From NCBI RefSeq assembly GCF_001571305.1, contig NZ_BCTN01000005.1, positions 186,001 to 250,000 of the forward strand: a DNA stretch of 64,000 nucleotides, read 5' to 3'. The DNA comes from Erwinia persicina NBRC 102418. GTDB taxonomy: Bacteria > Pseudomonadota > Gammaproteobacteria > Enterobacterales > Enterobacteriaceae. The stretch's first letter is position 1. Each line of letters begins with the position of its first letter. Positions 44,068-54,691 of the stretch are shown in pieces. The notes under the pieces are model-generated. The model was given only the letters and a program-made list of their open reading frames with translations, was not told the origin of the DNA and made no database searches. A program made the translations under genes and the position numbers.

Positions 44068-44529
44068 TCACGGTTTGATCGTGCGCATAATCGGGTTCTG
44101 CAGGGAGATAAGCGTTTCGGTTGACTGGATTTCGTCGATGGTCTGGATCTTATTGATCAACACCAGCTGCAGGGCATCGATCGAACGGCACATCACTTTA
44201 ATAAAGATGCTGTAGTGACCGGTGGTGTACCAGGCTTCCACCACTTCTTCCAGCTGCTCCAGCTTCGCTACGGCAGCGGGGTAGTCTCTGGCGCTTTTCA
44301 GGATGATGCCGATAAAGCAGCAGACATCATAGCCCAGCTGTTTAGGGTCGATCTCCACGCGCGTGCCTTTGATGATCCCTGCCTGTTTCATCTTCTCGAC
44401 GCGGACGTGAATGGTCCCCGGGCTAACGTTAAACTGCTTGGCCAGCTCTGCATAGGCGGTTCGGGCATTTTCCATCAGCGCGTTCAGGATCCCCCGGTCG
44501 AGACTGTCGGGCTGCATATTGTCAGGCAT
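44068..44529 (-). CDS. asnC: Lrp/AsnC-family regulator AsnC
   Basis: AsnC, the asparagine-responsive regulator. The 153-residue protein has an N-terminal HTH (ARTAYAELAKQFNVSPGTIHVRVEKMKQAG) and a C-terminal RAM effector domain ending LQNPIMRTIKP, nearly the same as E. coli. In E. coli AsnC activates the divergent asnA; here asnA is absent and the next gene is ovoA, so the local target is lost. Confidence 0.96.
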   Translation of the reverse strand: MPDNMQPDSLDRGILNALMENARTAYAELAKQFNVSPGTIHVRVEKMKQAGIIKGTRVEIDPKQLGYDVCCFIGIILKSARDYPAAVAKLEQLEEVVEAWYTTGHYSIFIKVMCRSIDALQLVLINKIQTIDEIQSTETLISLQNPIMRTIKP

Positions 44530-44652
44530 GGTGGCTCTCTAAATGAAATTTTCACAATGAACAGCATGATAATGTGCGGGATCGTGAACGTAATGGCAAT
44601 CGGAGTGAGAATATGACAGCGGGCACCGGATGGCGCCCGCTGTGAGGCAGGG

Positions 44653-46812
44653 TTAGCGTTTACGCCACAGCGTCAGTTGAGCGACGGTATGCTGATATTT
44701 TCGCGCGGTTTCACGAATGACAAACGGCACGTCCTGCGCCGGTGCGATCTCTTCGAAATCTGCGGCCAGCAGTCGCTGCAGGGCCTGATATGTCGAGAGT
44801 GCCTCGCCATTTTCACGAATACCGCCCAGCCAGTTCTCCTTCGGCGTGAACTCTTCCAGCCAGGTATACGGCGAGGAGAGGACCAGCACGCCGCCTGTAC
44901 GGATCATCCGCGTAATGTCCTGCAGGAAACGCTGTGGCTGGCGCAGACGGTCAATCAGGTTGGAAGCCAGCACCAGGTCGTAAGGCTGCGCCTGGGGTTT
45001 CAGGTTACAGGCATCACCCTGCAGGAACTGAATGCGGCTGGCCTGTTCAGTGCCAAGACCAATATCTTTCAGCCGTACCTGGCGGTACTCCACCAGCTCG
45101 CCCTCTTCCTGGGTGACATAGCGGAAGTCTTCGCCACTGGTCAGCTGTAGCGCCACATCGATAAAGCGTGCCGAGTAGTCCATGCCCACCACCTGGTCGA
45201 AATGACGTGCCAGTTCAAAACTCGCCCGACCGGTGGCACAGCCAATATCCAGCGCCCGCTCGCGACGGCTGGTGACGTCACAGGCGATGTCCACCAGCGC
45301 CTTCGCATAGTTGGCAACGCCGAAGTATTCCGGCCCGTACTGGAAGTCGAGATACTGCGACACCATACTGTCGGTTTCGTACGGGTTGCTGACCATGCTT
45401 TCCTGATGGGTTGATACCACGTAGCGGAAACCGGCATGCTGGAAAAAGTGACGGCGGAACGCATAGCGTGCTGATTTCAGGGCTTCGTTGCCGGTTGAAA
45501 TCCAGCTTCCTCCTTTAATCTGCGCGTGTTTGCCGTCGAACGTCGGCGTCGAAAAGTCGTCGTATAAGGGATGAACGCGGAAGCCTTCAAAGCCGTTAAT
45601 CGGTGTGGTGGTCCACTGCCAGACGTTGCCAATCAGATCGTAAAAGTCTCCCTGAGCAAACCGATCAACCGGGCAGGAGGAGGCCCAGCGGGAAAGGTTG
45701 ATATTGCCCGGCGCGTCTTTCCAGTCGGGCTGATCGCCGTCCACCTGTTCCCGCAGCAGCATCCATTCGCTCTCTGCCGGCAGCTGGACTGACTGGCCGG
45801 TGACTTCTGCCTTCCAGCGGCAGAATGCGGCCGCTTCCAGCTGGTTGACTTCAGCAGGCCAGTCCCAGGGCATTGGCACTTCTTCAGCCAGCAGCCTTAA
45901 CTTAAGCGCCTCAGGCTGTGCAGCACTGCCGACCCAGAAGGTGGGCTGGCTGGCCTGAGCGAATTCACGCCAGTTCCAGCCTTCATCATCCCACCAGTGC
46001 GGCGTCTGATAGCCTCCTGCCGCCACAAACGCATAGTACTCTGCATTGCTGACCAGCATTTTGCTGGCCTCAAAGGCGTTAACATGACTGATACGGCTGC
46101 CATACTCATTATCCCAGCCGTAAGTGTCATCGGTTTTACCCAGGACAACCTGTCCGCCAGCCACCGGGATCAGGCTGTTGTGCGGCACTGTCTGACGATC
46201 GCGTCGGGCATCCGGGCACACCGGCCAGTGAGGCTGAGATTTTACCCATGCCAGCGGCAGCTGGCGGATCAGTACGCTGGAGGTTTCCAGATGGATGCGC
46301 TCATGCTCAATCCCCATCAGCACTACCCAGGCCGGGCTGTCCCAGCCAATGGGCAGCGTCAGGGGCATTTCACGAATAAACTGTTCAATGCGAGTACGCA
46401 CTTTGCCACGGTAGTCGCGGAGTTCAGCCACTGATGGCCAGGCGTAATGGCTGTTATCAAGGTCATCCCAGCTCATCTCGTCAACGCCAATCGCCATCAT
46501 GGCTTCAATACTGTCGTCGATACGGCTGTCAATAAGACGGCCTGCCATCAGCTTATTGATATAGAAGGTGGCGGTATGACCGTAATAAAAGATCAACGGG
46601 TGGCGCAGCGATATCGCCTTGGTCGTCCAGGCCTGTTCATCTGCCAGGCAGTCGAACAGGCTTTCATAGAGCTCCCACGTCTGGTGGAAGTAGTTGAGCA
46701 GCTCCTGACGTTTTTGTTCTGGATCGTTGCCGCTTAACAGCGGCGTGCAGGTTGGCGCTGGTAATCCTGTCTGGTGTTGTTGCAAAGTCACGTGGTGCTC
46801 CCATCTTGCCAT
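44653..46812 (-). CDS. ovoA: 5-histidylcysteine sulfoxide synthase / 4-mercaptohistidine N1-methyltransferase (OvoA)
   Basis: OvoA joins cysteine to the histidine ring with O2 and non-haem iron, and its C-terminal domain methylates the product on the way to the antioxidant ovothiol A. Three domains in 719 residues: DinB-like with the iron motif HERIHLE (His170, His174, Glu176), FGE-like (about 215-465; GNVWQWT, GGSW), and a SAM methyltransferase (LDIGCATGRA, about 521-530). Tyr417 matches the residue number I recall as the active-site Tyr of Erwinia tasmaniensis OvoA, supporting the start at 46812. A GTG at 46791 has a better Shine-Dalgarno. No ovoB is in the window. Confidence 0.92.
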   Translation of the reverse strand: MARWEHHVTLQQHQTGLPAPTCTPLLSGNDPEQKRQELLNYFHQTWELYESLFDCLADEQAWTTKAISLRHPLIFYYGHTATFYINKLMAGRLIDSRIDDSIEAMMAIGVDEMSWDDLDNSHYAWPSVAELRDYRGKVRTRIEQFIREMPLTLPIGWDSPAWVVLMGIEHERIHLETSSVLIRQLPLAWVKSQPHWPVCPDARRDRQTVPHNSLIPVAGGQVVLGKTDDTYGWDNEYGSRISHVNAFEASKMLVSNAEYYAFVAAGGYQTPHWWDDEGWNWREFAQASQPTFWVGSAAQPEALKLRLLAEEVPMPWDWPAEVNQLEAAAFCRWKAEVTGQSVQLPAESEWMLLREQVDGDQPDWKDAPGNINLSRWASSCPVDRFAQGDFYDLIGNVWQWTTTPINGFEGFRVHPLYDDFSTPTFDGKHAQIKGGSWISTGNEALKSARYAFRRHFFQHAGFRYVVSTHQESMVSNPYETDSMVSQYLDFQYGPEYFGVANYAKALVDIACDVTSRRERALDIGCATGRASFELARHFDQVVGMDYSARFIDVALQLTSGEDFRYVTQEEGELVEYRQVRLKDIGLGTEQASRIQFLQGDACNLKPQAQPYDLVLASNLIDRLRQPQRFLQDITRMIRTGGVLVLSSPYTWLEEFTPKENWLGGIRENGEALSTYQALQRLLAADFEEIAPAQDVPFVIRETARKYQHTVAQLTLWRKR

Positions 46813-46874
46813 CTGGCTAAAGCGTATACATCACTATAGCAAAGAAGCTTTACGGGACGAGGCGAAAGACGGGG

Positions 46875-48335
46875 TTAACGTTTCCAGCGGCGAAGCAGGC
46901 GGCTTTTCAGCCCGGTATCGAAACGCCAGATATGGTCGAAGATACGCATGATGCCGGGTTTTCCATGATCGGACATGGCAATGGCATGGAAGCGCTGAAG
47001 CTGCTGACTCTGGTGATCGCGTACGCGTTTCACCAGCGTGTCGGGCAGGCGCTGGGCGATAAAGTCAGAGAGGATAACCGCATCTGCATCCTGCCACAGC
47101 GGGCCGGAAAGTTTTTGCAGTACCGCATCGAGGCAGGCGGCCAGATCGGTGCCGCCGCGAAAACGCTGGCTGAGAAAACGAATCGCCTGACTGATACCGT
47201 CCTCTCCCGTCAGCTCATAGCCAATGACCTCGTGAGCGAACAGCATGATGTAGCAGCGTCGGTTGTCTGCCAGCGCAACTTTCAGCAGCGCGAGGCAGAA
47301 CGCCTTGGCGCAGCGCTCGTTAAAGCCGCCCATTGAGCCGGAGGTATCAACGCAGATAATAAACGGACCACGCGGCTGTTCATCGTGATGCTGGTGAGTC
47401 ACCGGACGCAGCGTGACTTTGTCATGCCAGCTTTCGCCCTGCAGACGGTAGGTCAGCAGGCGCTTTTCCACCAGACGTCGGTAAAATTCCATCTCCAGCT
47501 CGCTGATGCCGAGCGTCGCCAGCTCCGGCGGCAGCAGGCGCAGAATATCGTCACTCTGATGCAGGCCGTTGACCTCTTCCGGTACGCTTTCCGGTTCACG
47601 TACCAGCTGGTGGAAGACCTCCGGCGGCGCTTCTTCTGACCGCACCGCCTTCGCTTCCCGGCTGCGACCCAGCTGTTCTGCCAGCTTAAGCAGCTCCGGC
47701 TGGCTGGCGAGAAAATCGCCATACTGCACGATCAACTGATAGTCACTGCGCTGGAGCGAACTGCGGGTCAGATCCCACAGCCGGCCTGCGGCGGCATCAT
47801 CATCACCGGTCAGCACCGGCGCAAGCTGGCCGCTCATCGCCAGTCGCTGTTGCAGTTCAGCCAGCAGCCTGTCGCGTTCCCGATCGAGTAACTGTTGGTT
47901 AAGCGTCAGCGTTTGCAGCGTCAGGCTCAGCCGCCAGCGCTGTAAAAACAGTGTCTGCCGGGCGCTGGTGAGCGACGGGTCTTCATAACTGTCGATCAGG
48001 GTTTGCGCCTTTTCGGCAAATGGCGAGCGCTGCTGTTCGAGCCAGGCCAGAAGAGCGGGCATCTGCGCGCTGAAATCAGGCGGACTCAGCGTCTGACACT
48101 GCTGGAAGCGGCTGAACTCAGCGGCTAAATTCTCTGGCACCGCAGTGGATTTTATCTGTTGCAGGATTTCTGCTTTCCAGTGGGGAAGGTCGCGGGTGAG
48201 CGCGTTTTTGAGTTTAGGGAACTTTTCAAAAAAGGCTACCAGCTGGGGGGAGGCCAGCAGCCCGATCACCAGTTCTTCGATCAGCTCATTTTCGCTGACC
48301 GCCAGAAACATACTCAGCGTATCAAGGGAGATCAC
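46875..48335 (-). CDS. viaA: ATPase RavA stimulator ViaA
   Basis: ViaA, the VWA-domain partner of the MoxR ATPase RavA; the pair is linked to respiratory complexes and aminoglycoside sensitivity in E. coli. The 486-residue protein has a helical N-terminal half and a C-terminal VWA domain with MIDAS DTSGSM and FRGGTDL. The start is GTG at 48335, overlapping the ravA stop by 4 nt (GTGA), so translation is coupled. Confidence 0.95.
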   Translation of the reverse strand: MISLDTLSMFLAVSENELIEELVIGLLASPQLVAFFEKFPKLKNALTRDLPHWKAEILQQIKSTAVPENLAAEFSRFQQCQTLSPPDFSAQMPALLAWLEQQRSPFAEKAQTLIDSYEDPSLTSARQTLFLQRWRLSLTLQTLTLNQQLLDRERDRLLAELQQRLAMSGQLAPVLTGDDDAAAGRLWDLTRSSLQRSDYQLIVQYGDFLASQPELLKLAEQLGRSREAKAVRSEEAPPEVFHQLVREPESVPEEVNGLHQSDDILRLLPPELATLGISELEMEFYRRLVEKRLLTYRLQGESWHDKVTLRPVTHQHHDEQPRGPFIICVDTSGSMGGFNERCAKAFCLALLKVALADNRRCYIMLFAHEVIGYELTGEDGISQAIRFLSQRFRGGTDLAACLDAVLQKLSGPLWQDADAVILSDFIAQRLPDTLVKRVRDHQSQQLQRFHAIAMSDHGKPGIMRIFDHIWRFDTGLKSRLLRRWKR

Positions 48336-49825
48336 TGCCGCGCCTGCTTCAGCTGCTCTGCCACCTGTTGCAGGCTCTCTTCCACGCGTGCCAGCCAGTC
48401 ATCGCTGATAAACAGGCAGCGGTGATGCTGGCTGAACAGCGTACGCTGGGCGCGAAGCTGGGTTTCTAATTCATCGAGTGCCAGCACAATCTCTTCCGGC
48501 AGCCCCTGCTGAGGTTTGCCCGGCAACATCAGGCGGGTGGCCTGCAGGCTGACATCGCGTAGCGTCAGACAGTCCTGGCCATCGACGTGCAGATCCAGCG
48601 TCTGGGCAAAGCCAATTCCGTTAAGTTTCCCGCGGACTTCCCCCCCTTTCTGCAGCCAGTGGTGCAGCGCCTCACGGGCGAGGGTGATATGCGTGACCTG
48701 AATCTCGTGCAGGGTCAGCGGTTTTTGCAGCATCAGCGTTAAGGCATCGGCGGCCAGCGTCGCGGGCAGGTCAAAATGCGGTTTGCGGCTGAACATCCCG
48801 CCATGTTTCTCCAGGCGGATCGCCTGCTCGACGCTTTTTTGCTGCTGCAGGGCCAGACGGCGGGTATTAATTTGCTGGAGTCTGAACAGCATAGGCTGTT
48901 GCTGCCAGGCCTGTTGGGTGATCAGATTATCCAGCTCACGATCCAGCAGTTTCATTGATCCGACATCATGCCACAGACAGTCTTTCAGCAGGATCAGGTC
49001 GATGGGCGCGATGGCGTTACGGCCGCTGTAGAACGCGCTGGCCTGCAGCAGATGAATGGCTTTTTTCCAGCGGCGATCCGAGATATAGGGGGCTTCTGGC
49101 TGGTTTTCCAGGCTCTGACGCAGCTGAAAAATTAGCTCAAAAACATCATCGGGCAGGCTGACTTTGCTGATACCCTGCTGCCATTCAAGATACTCTTCAT
49201 CGCTGATGCAGAGTGAATCAGAGACCGGATTTTGATTCTCGTCCTGCTGGTGGGTCAGCAGGCTGCGGAAGTTCTGTTTCTCGTGAACATTGTCCAGCCA
49301 CAGCCGGATCAGCATACGGTCATACAGGGCTTCCAGCCCACTGTCGGCTTCCGGCAGCTCATTGGAGGCAGTGACCAGCAGACGCATCGGGATTTTTTCT
49401 TCGCTGTCACCATTACGGAAGCGGCGCTCGTTAATCGCCGTCAGCAGCGTGTTCAGGATGGCCGGGCCGGCTTTCCAGATTTCGTCGAGAAACACGATCT
49501 CCGCATCCGGCAAATAACCTTTCGTCAGACGCTGGTAGCGGCCTTCGTCTTTCAGTGCCTGAATAGAGAGGGGGCCAAACACTTCTTCCGGGGTGGAAAA
49601 GCGCGTCATCAGGTATTCAAAAGCGCGTGAATGCTGGAAAGCAAACTTGAGTCGACGGGCGATCAGGCTTTTAGCAATGCCCGGTGGGCCGAGTAAAAAG
49701 ACACTTTCACCGCACAGCGCGGCGAGCAGGCAAAGGCGAATCGCATGATGGCGTTCGTAAAGTCCTTTCTCTAAGGCATTGCTGAGGCGGGCGATGCGTT
49801 CCGCCAGTAATTGAGAGTGGGCCAT
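48332..49825 (-). CDS. ravA: MoxR-family ATPase RavA
   Basis: RavA, a hexameric AAA+ ATPase of the MoxR family that works with ViaA and, in E. coli, binds the lysine decarboxylase LdcI. The 497-residue protein has Walker A GPPGIAKS, Walker [12 protein letters not shown], sensor 1 VTASNELPE, and the LARA and C-terminal regions. ATG at 49825 ([14 protein letters not shown]) matches the E. coli start. First gene of ravA-viaA. Confidence 0.96.
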   Translation of the reverse strand: MAHSQLLAERIARLSNALEKGLYERHHAIRLCLLAALCGESVFLLGPPGIAKSLIARRLKFAFQHSRAFEYLMTRFSTPEEVFGPLSIQALKDEGRYQRLTKGYLPDAEIVFLDEIWKAGPAILNTLLTAINERRFRNGDSEEKIPMRLLVTASNELPEADSGLEALYDRMLIRLWLDNVHEKQNFRSLLTHQQDENQNPVSDSLCISDEEYLEWQQGISKVSLPDDVFELIFQLRQSLENQPEAPYISDRRWKKAIHLLQASAFYSGRNAIAPIDLILLKDCLWHDVGSMKLLDRELDNLITQQAWQQQPMLFRLQQINTRRLALQQQKSVEQAIRLEKHGGMFSRKPHFDLPATLAADALTLMLQKPLTLHEIQVTHITLAREALHHWLQKGGEVRGKLNGIGFAQTLDLHVDGQDCLTLRDVSLQATRLMLPGKPQQGLPEEIVLALDELETQLRAQRTLFSQHHRCLFISDDWLARVEESLQQVAEQLKQARQ

Positions 49826-50084
49826 AATCAAACATTCATCCTTTTTCTACGGTCAGGCCAGATTGCTGTCTGGCGAGCGCAAACACTACTGGCTATGATG
49901 CTTGAAAGAGTTGATTGCAGTCAGCTTTTTTATTATCAAAGGGTGACACTGACCATTGATGTTGTCATATAACCGGCAATTAAGGATAGGCATTCATGCT
50001 TAATCATGCATACTGTGCGCGTTTTGACGGGCCATTGAGCCGTGCGCAATCCCGCGTCAGTCTACCGCAACAAAAGACAAGTCT

Positions 50085-51953
50085 ATGAGTTCAGAAAAGA
50101 AGCAGTCCCTGGGCGCCGTTACACTGGCAGCCATTGGTGTCGTGTATGGTGATATTGGTACCAGCCCGCTGTATACCCTGCGCGAGTGTCTTTCCGGGCA
50201 GTTTGGTTTTGGCGTTGAGCGTGATGCAGTATTTGGCTTCCTCTCGCTAATTTTCTGGCTGCTTTTGCTTACCGTATCGCTGAAATATATCAGTTACGTC
50301 ATGCGCGCCGACAATGCCGGGGAAGGCGGGATCCTGACGCTGATGTCGCTGGCGGGACGTCATACCGGCGCGCGTTCTACGGCGGTGCTGGTGATTATGG
50401 GACTGATTGGCGGCAGCTTCTTTTACGGTGAGGTGGTGATCACCCCGGCGGTTTCGGTACTGTCGGCGATTGAAGGTCTGGAGATTGCCGCGCCGTCGCT
50501 CGATCGGTTCATCGTGCCGCTGGCGATTGGCGTACTGACGCTGCTGTTTGTGATCCAGAAACACGGCACAGGGCTGGTGGGGAAGCTGTTTGCGCCCGTC
50601 ATGCTGCTGTGGTTTATTGTGCTGGCCGTACTGGGTGCCCGTGGCATCATCAGCAATCCTGAAGTGCTGCACGCGATGAACCCTTACTGGGCAGTGCATT
50701 TCTTCATTGAATATAAAATGGTTTCCTTCTTTGCGCTGGGCGCGGTGGTGCTGGCGATCACCGGGGTCGAGGCGCTGTATGCGGACATGGGGCACTTTGG
50801 CAAATACCCCATTCGCCTGGCCTGGTTTATTGTGGTGCTGCCGTCGCTGGTGCTGAACTATTTTGGTCAGGGTGCCCTGCTGCTGAAAAATCCTGAAGCC
50901 ATAAAAAACCCCTTCTTCCTGCTGGCACCTGACTGGGCGCTGATCCCGATGCTAATTCTGGCTACGCTGGCGACAGTCATTGCGTCTCAGGCGGTCATTT
51001 CCGGCGTCTTTTCCCTGACACGTCAGGCCGTGCGCCTGGGCTATCTGCCGCCCATGCGTATTGTTTACACCTCAGAAGAGGAGTCAGGCCAGATCTACAT
51101 CCCGGTAATTAACTGGCTGCTGTTTGTCTCGGTGGTGATTGTCATTGTCGGCTTTGAACACTCCAGCAATCTGGCCGCCGCTTACGGCATTGCCGTGACC
51201 GGAACCATGGTGCTGACCGCGATCCTGTGCAGCGTGGTGGCGATTAAAAACTGGCACTGGAATCGCTATCTGGTCATCACACTGCTGATCGGCATGCTGT
51301 GTATCGACGTGTCCCTGTTCTCTGCCAACCTGGTGAAGGTGTTTGCCGGAGGCTGGCTGCCACTGTCGCTGGCGCTGGTGATGTTTGTGGTGATGACCAC
51401 CTGGAAAAGCGAGCGTTTCCGTCTGCTGCGCCGGATGCATGAGCACGGTAACTCCCTGGAGGCGATGATCGCTTCCCTGGAGAAATCCCCGCCGGTGCGC
51501 GTGCCGGGTACCGCCGTGTACATGTCCCGCGCGCTGAATGTGATCCCGTTTGCCATGCTGCATAATCTGAAGCACAACAAAGTGCTGCATGAACGGGTGG
51601 TGCTGCTGACGCTGCGCACTGAAGATGCGCCTTATGTGCACAATGTGAAGCGCGTGACCATCGAGCAGCTTTCGCCGACCTTCTGGCGCGTGGTGGCAAG
51701 CTATGGCTGGCGTGAAACGCCTAACGTCGAGGAGATATTCCACCGCTGCGGGCTGGAAGGCTTAAGCTGCCGGATGATGGAAACCTCGTTCTTTATGTCG
51801 CATGAATCACTGATTATCGGTAAACGTCCGTGGTATCTACGCCTGCGCGGCAAGCTGTTCCTTGCGCTGCAGCGTAACGCCCTGCGCGCACCTGACCAGT
51901 TCAAAATCCCGCCTAACCGCGTCATTGAGCTGGGCACCCAGGTCGAGATTTAA
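50085..51953 (+). CDS. kup: Low-affinity potassium transporter Kup
   Basis: Kup (TrkD) is a constitutive K+:H+ symporter of the inner membrane. The 622 residues equal E. coli, with about 12 membrane helices in the first 440. The signature [15 protein letters not shown] is near the N-terminus, [14 protein letters not shown] follows, and the soluble C-terminal domain ends [12 protein letters not shown]. It is divergent from ravA. The 259 bp upstream contain no obvious riboswitch or promoter that I could assign. Confidence 0.98.
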   Translation: MSSEKKQSLGAVTLAAIGVVYGDIGTSPLYTLRECLSGQFGFGVERDAVFGFLSLIFWLLLLTVSLKYISYVMRADNAGEGGILTLMSLAGRHTGARSTAVLVIMGLIGGSFFYGEVVITPAVSVLSAIEGLEIAAPSLDRFIVPLAIGVLTLLFVIQKHGTGLVGKLFAPVMLLWFIVLAVLGARGIISNPEVLHAMNPYWAVHFFIEYKMVSFFALGAVVLAITGVEALYADMGHFGKYPIRLAWFIVVLPSLVLNYFGQGALLLKNPEAIKNPFFLLAPDWALIPMLILATLATVIASQAVISGVFSLTRQAVRLGYLPPMRIVYTSEEESGQIYIPVINWLLFVSVVIVIVGFEHSSNLAAAYGIAVTGTMVLTAILCSVVAIKNWHWNRYLVITLLIGMLCIDVSLFSANLVKVFAGGWLPLSLALVMFVVMTTWKSERFRLLRRMHEHGNSLEAMIASLEKSPPVRVPGTAVYMSRALNVIPFAMLHNLKHNKVLHERVVLLTLRTEDAPYVHNVKRVTIEQLSPTFWRVVASYGWRETPNVEEIFHRCGLEGLSCRMMETSFFMSHESLIIGKRPWYLRLRGKLFLALQRNALRAPDQFKIPPNRVIELGTQVEI

Positions 51954-51960
51954 TCCGCAA

Positions 51961-51980
51961 CGGGGGGCGGCAGCCCCCCG
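51961..51980 (+). terminator. GC-rich hairpin after kup
   Basis: An 8-bp stem CGGGGGGC/GCCCCCCG with loop GGCA, 7 nt past the kup stop. No T-run follows, so it is a likely 3'-end hairpin of uncertain strength. Confidence 0.5.
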
Positions 51981-52042
51981 ACATTCACTTCGTTTGTCGC
52001 GGCGGACGTTATCTCCGTACGATGCCGCCCGGCATCCTGCTG

Positions 52043-52070
52043 AAAAAGCCGGACCGAAACAGAAGGTCCG
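52043..52070 (-). terminator. Terminator of qseBC
   Basis: On the minus strand, stem CGGACC/GGTCCG with loop TTCTGTTTC is followed by GGCTTTTTC. It begins 4 nt past the qseC stop. The loop and inner stem share the 17-nt motif seen after yidC (12208-12234). Confidence 0.7.
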
Positions 52071-52073
52071 ACC

Positions 52074-53417
52074 CTACAGTTTGACGGTCACCGCAAACCC
52101 GCCTTCGGCCCGATTATTCATGGTCACCTTCATGCCGTGCAGGTGCGCAATATGATGAACGATCGACAGACCTAAACCACTACCAGACTGCTGCTGACCG
52201 GGAGGACGGTAAAAGCGTTCGCCAATGCGTGCCAGCGCTTCAGGCGTCACGCCGGGGCCGCTGTCCAGCACCTGTAAACGGCCCGGTTCGAGTTTCAGCC
52301 AGACTTCACTGCCCGGCGGGCTGTAGCGAATGGCGTTATCGAGCAGATTGCGTACCAGCAGCGTCAGTAGCAGCGGGTTACCCTGCTGAACGATGGGCGT
52401 ATCGGGGGCATCCAGGGCCAGCTCCACGCCAGCCGCCTGCGCGGCAGCATACTGATCGACCACTGCCTGCCGGACGATCTGCTGCCACTGCACGCTCTGT
52501 TTTTCCAGATCCTCGCCGACATCCAGGCGCGACAGTGTCAGCAGCTGATCCACCAGCCGGGTGGCACGGTCGATCCCTGCATCGAGGCTGGACAGGGCAT
52601 GGTGACGCACGACCGCATCATCATGGGCTAGCTGTGCGACTTCAGTCTGCACTTTCAACGCGGCCAGCGGGCTGCGCAGCTCATGGGCCGCATCCGAGGT
52701 AAAGCGGCGTTCGCGCAGCAGCAGATCGCCGATACGGCCAAACAGTTGATTGAGCTCCGTTAGCAGGGGACGCACTTCCTGAGGGACGCGGCGGGCGGTG
52801 AGGGGGGAGATATCATCCGGGGCGCGCTGCCGAAGCTGGTAGGCAATGTGTTTCAGCGGGGAGAGTTCGTGCGTGACCAGCCACAGCATCAGCAGCAGCA
52901 TCACGGGCAGAGCCGCCAGCCACGGCCTCAGATTGGTTTTGACCAGGTCGCGGGTCATATCATCGCGATACTCCCACTCCTGGCCGACCACCACCACATA
53001 CCGGTTATCCAGCGTGTGTAACCAGACCATACGCCAGCGGTCATCGTCATCTTTCAGTCGCCCGTCAGAGAATCCATCACGCTGATAATTAAAGATAAAA
53101 TCCTTACCCTTATCGCCATCATTGAGCACCATTTTTCCCTCGCGGGTAAAGACGGCAAAGGCCAGCACATCATCATCCTGGTCGCCGTGGTGGTGACGCA
53201 GCATTTTTTTGCTTTTGGGCAGTGGCAGCTGCGGGCTGAACTGTTCAGGCGTCAGGCGCAGAAGGCGTTTCGCGAACAGCATCTGCTGGGTATCAAACAG
53301 TTCGTTGATATTGTTACGCGTCTGCCACCAGGAACCCACGGCCGCCGCCCCCCAGCACAGCAGACTGAGCAGTAAAAATCCCAGCATCAGGCGCACACGC
53401 AGGCTGCGCTGGATCAT
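52074..53417 (-). CDS. qseC: Sensor histidine kinase QseC
   Basis: QseC, the membrane sensor of the QseBC two-component system. The 447-residue protein has two membrane helices (about 8-28 and 166-186), a periplasmic domain containing the conserved [10 protein letters not shown], a HAMP region, the H-box [18 protein letters not shown], and the ATPase motifs [18 protein letters not shown] and GSGLGLSIV. Similarity to E. coli QseC runs from [10 protein letters not shown] to the end. It overlaps qseB by 4 nt. Confidence 0.92.
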   Translation of the reverse strand: MIQRSLRVRLMLGFLLLSLLCWGAAAVGSWWQTRNNINELFDTQQMLFAKRLLRLTPEQFSPQLPLPKSKKMLRHHHGDQDDDVLAFAVFTREGKMVLNDGDKGKDFIFNYQRDGFSDGRLKDDDDRWRMVWLHTLDNRYVVVVGQEWEYRDDMTRDLVKTNLRPWLAALPVMLLLMLWLVTHELSPLKHIAYQLRQRAPDDISPLTARRVPQEVRPLLTELNQLFGRIGDLLLRERRFTSDAAHELRSPLAALKVQTEVAQLAHDDAVVRHHALSSLDAGIDRATRLVDQLLTLSRLDVGEDLEKQSVQWQQIVRQAVVDQYAAAQAAGVELALDAPDTPIVQQGNPLLLTLLVRNLLDNAIRYSPPGSEVWLKLEPGRLQVLDSGPGVTPEALARIGERFYRPPGQQQSGSGLGLSIVHHIAHLHGMKVTMNNRAEGGFAVTVKL

Positions 53418-54076
53418 GGCGCTGCTCCCAGGGTGTATCCCACGCCGTGAATGGTACGGATAAACTCGCTGCCCAGTTTTTTACGCAGGTGATGAATGTG
53501 AACTTCTACGGCATTACTGGACACTTCATCATCCCAGCCATAGAGTTTCTCTTCCAGCTGGGAGCGGGTCAGGACACGCCCGGCATTCAGCAGAAACAAT
53601 TCCAGTAGCGCGATTTCACGCGCTTTCAATACCAGCGGTTCGCCGTTCAGCGTCACGGTATGTGAGCCAGGTTCCATGATCACGCCCCCGTGTTTCAGCG
53701 TCGGCTGTAGCTGGCCGTGACGACGGCGGATCAGCGCCTGTAAGCGAGCGGCCACTTCGCTGAGGGCAAAGGGTTTGCACAGGTAGTCATCCGCTCCCAT
53801 CTGTAACCCGTTAATACGTTGTTCCAGGGCATCGCGCGCCGTCAGGATCAGCACCGGCTCATCCTGACCCTGCTGTCGCCACTGCCGCAAAATATCCAGC
53901 CCGTCGATCTCCGGCAGGCTGAGATCCAGTACCACCGCATCGTAGGGGGCGGCACTCAGCGCCCGCAGCCCTTCTTTACCCTGGGTAAACCAGTCAATGC
54001 TAAAGCCCAGTTTGCTTAACCCGGCTTTAATACCGTCGCCAATCAGGCGGTCATCTTCAATTAATAAAATTCGCAT
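53414..54076 (-). CDS. qseB: Response regulator QseB
   Basis: QseB, an OmpR-type regulator of 220 residues. The phospho-acceptor is Asp51 in [12 protein letters not shown], with acidic pocket residues in [10 protein letters not shown] and Lys in LCKPFA. The C-terminal winged helix carries [15 protein letters not shown] and [11 protein letters not shown]. Partner of qseC and divergent from ygiW, the same three-gene set as in E. coli but at a different chromosomal address. Confidence 0.93.
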   Translation of the reverse strand: MRILLIEDDRLIGDGIKAGLSKLGFSIDWFTQGKEGLRALSAAPYDAVVLDLSLPEIDGLDILRQWRQQGQDEPVLILTARDALEQRINGLQMGADDYLCKPFALSEVAARLQALIRRRHGQLQPTLKHGGVIMEPGSHTVTLNGEPLVLKAREIALLELFLLNAGRVLTRSQLEEKLYGWDDEVSSNAVEVHIHHLRKKLGSEFIRTIHGVGYTLGAAP

Positions 54077-54196
54077 TGGCTTATCCCTCGTAGTTCACCG
54101 AGTTATACGGAATCATGATGCGGCTTGTACAGAAAGGATCGGCGATATTCCTGACTTTTCGTCAGTTTTAAACAATAAAGTGGTGATGCCGGAAGT

Positions 54197-54231
54197 CTTA
54201 AGATCCTGTTAAGAACCTTTTGCTGTAATAC
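54197..54231 (+). promoter_or_regulatory. QseB/PmrA-type box and -10 of ygiW
   Basis: CTTAAG, 5 bp, GTTAAG (54197-54213) is a direct repeat with 11-bp period, the architecture bound by PmrA/QseB-type OmpR regulators. A TGTAAT/TAATAC -10 follows at 54224-54231 on the plus strand. It is placed to activate ygiW and may also affect qseB. Confidence 0.6.
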
Positions 54232-54289
54232 TTACCGACAGACATTCACGGGCAGAACGAACGGCCCACTGCCATAAGGAAAATTGAAC

Positions 54290-54691
54290 ATGATGAAGAA
54301 GACAGCTGCGTTACTGGCGATTACAGCCCTGATGTCAATGCCCGTACTGGCCACACAGACCGGCGGTTTCGTTGACCCCAATGCGCCGACAGCCCAGGTA
54401 CAGAAAGGTGGCTTCAGCGGCCCGAACGGCACGGTAGCAACGGTAAAACAGGCTCAGGATATGAGTGACGATGCCTGGGTGACAATGCGCGGTCACATTG
54501 AAAAACGCGTGGGTGATGAAAACTATCAGTTCCGCGATGCGACCGGCACCATGACCGTTGAGATCGACGATAAGCGCTGGGATGGTCAGAGCATTGGACC
54601 GAAAGATAACGTTGAGCTGCAGGGCAAGCTGGATAAAGACTTCAACTCGCTGGAACTCGACGTTAAGCAGGTGCGTAAAATCGGCGGTTAA
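54290..54691 (+). CDS. ygiW: YgiW/VisP family periplasmic OB-fold protein
   Basis: A 133-residue precursor of the bacterial OB-fold (BOF, DUF388) family, implicated in stress responses. Signal peptide residues 1 to about 20 (cleavage near VLA), then the BOF core GGFSGPNG, AQDMSDDAWVTMRGHIEKRVGDENYQFRD, TVEIDDKRWDGQ. ATG at 54290 is chosen because AAGGA lies 9 nt upstream; ATG 54293 is also possible. Its stop codon overlaps that of the convergent LysR gene. Confidence 0.9.
   Translation: MMKKTAALLAITALMSMPVLATQTGGFVDPNAPTAQVQKGGFSGPNGTVATVKQAQDMSDDAWVTMRGHIEKRVGDENYQFRDATGTMTVEIDDKRWDGQSIGPKDNVELQGKLDKDFNSLELDVKQVRKIGG

Noticed and set aside
49826-50084. A c-di-AMP or other riboswitch upstream of kup
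   Set aside because: No recognisable riboswitch fold was seen, and ydaO-type switches are not expected in enterics.
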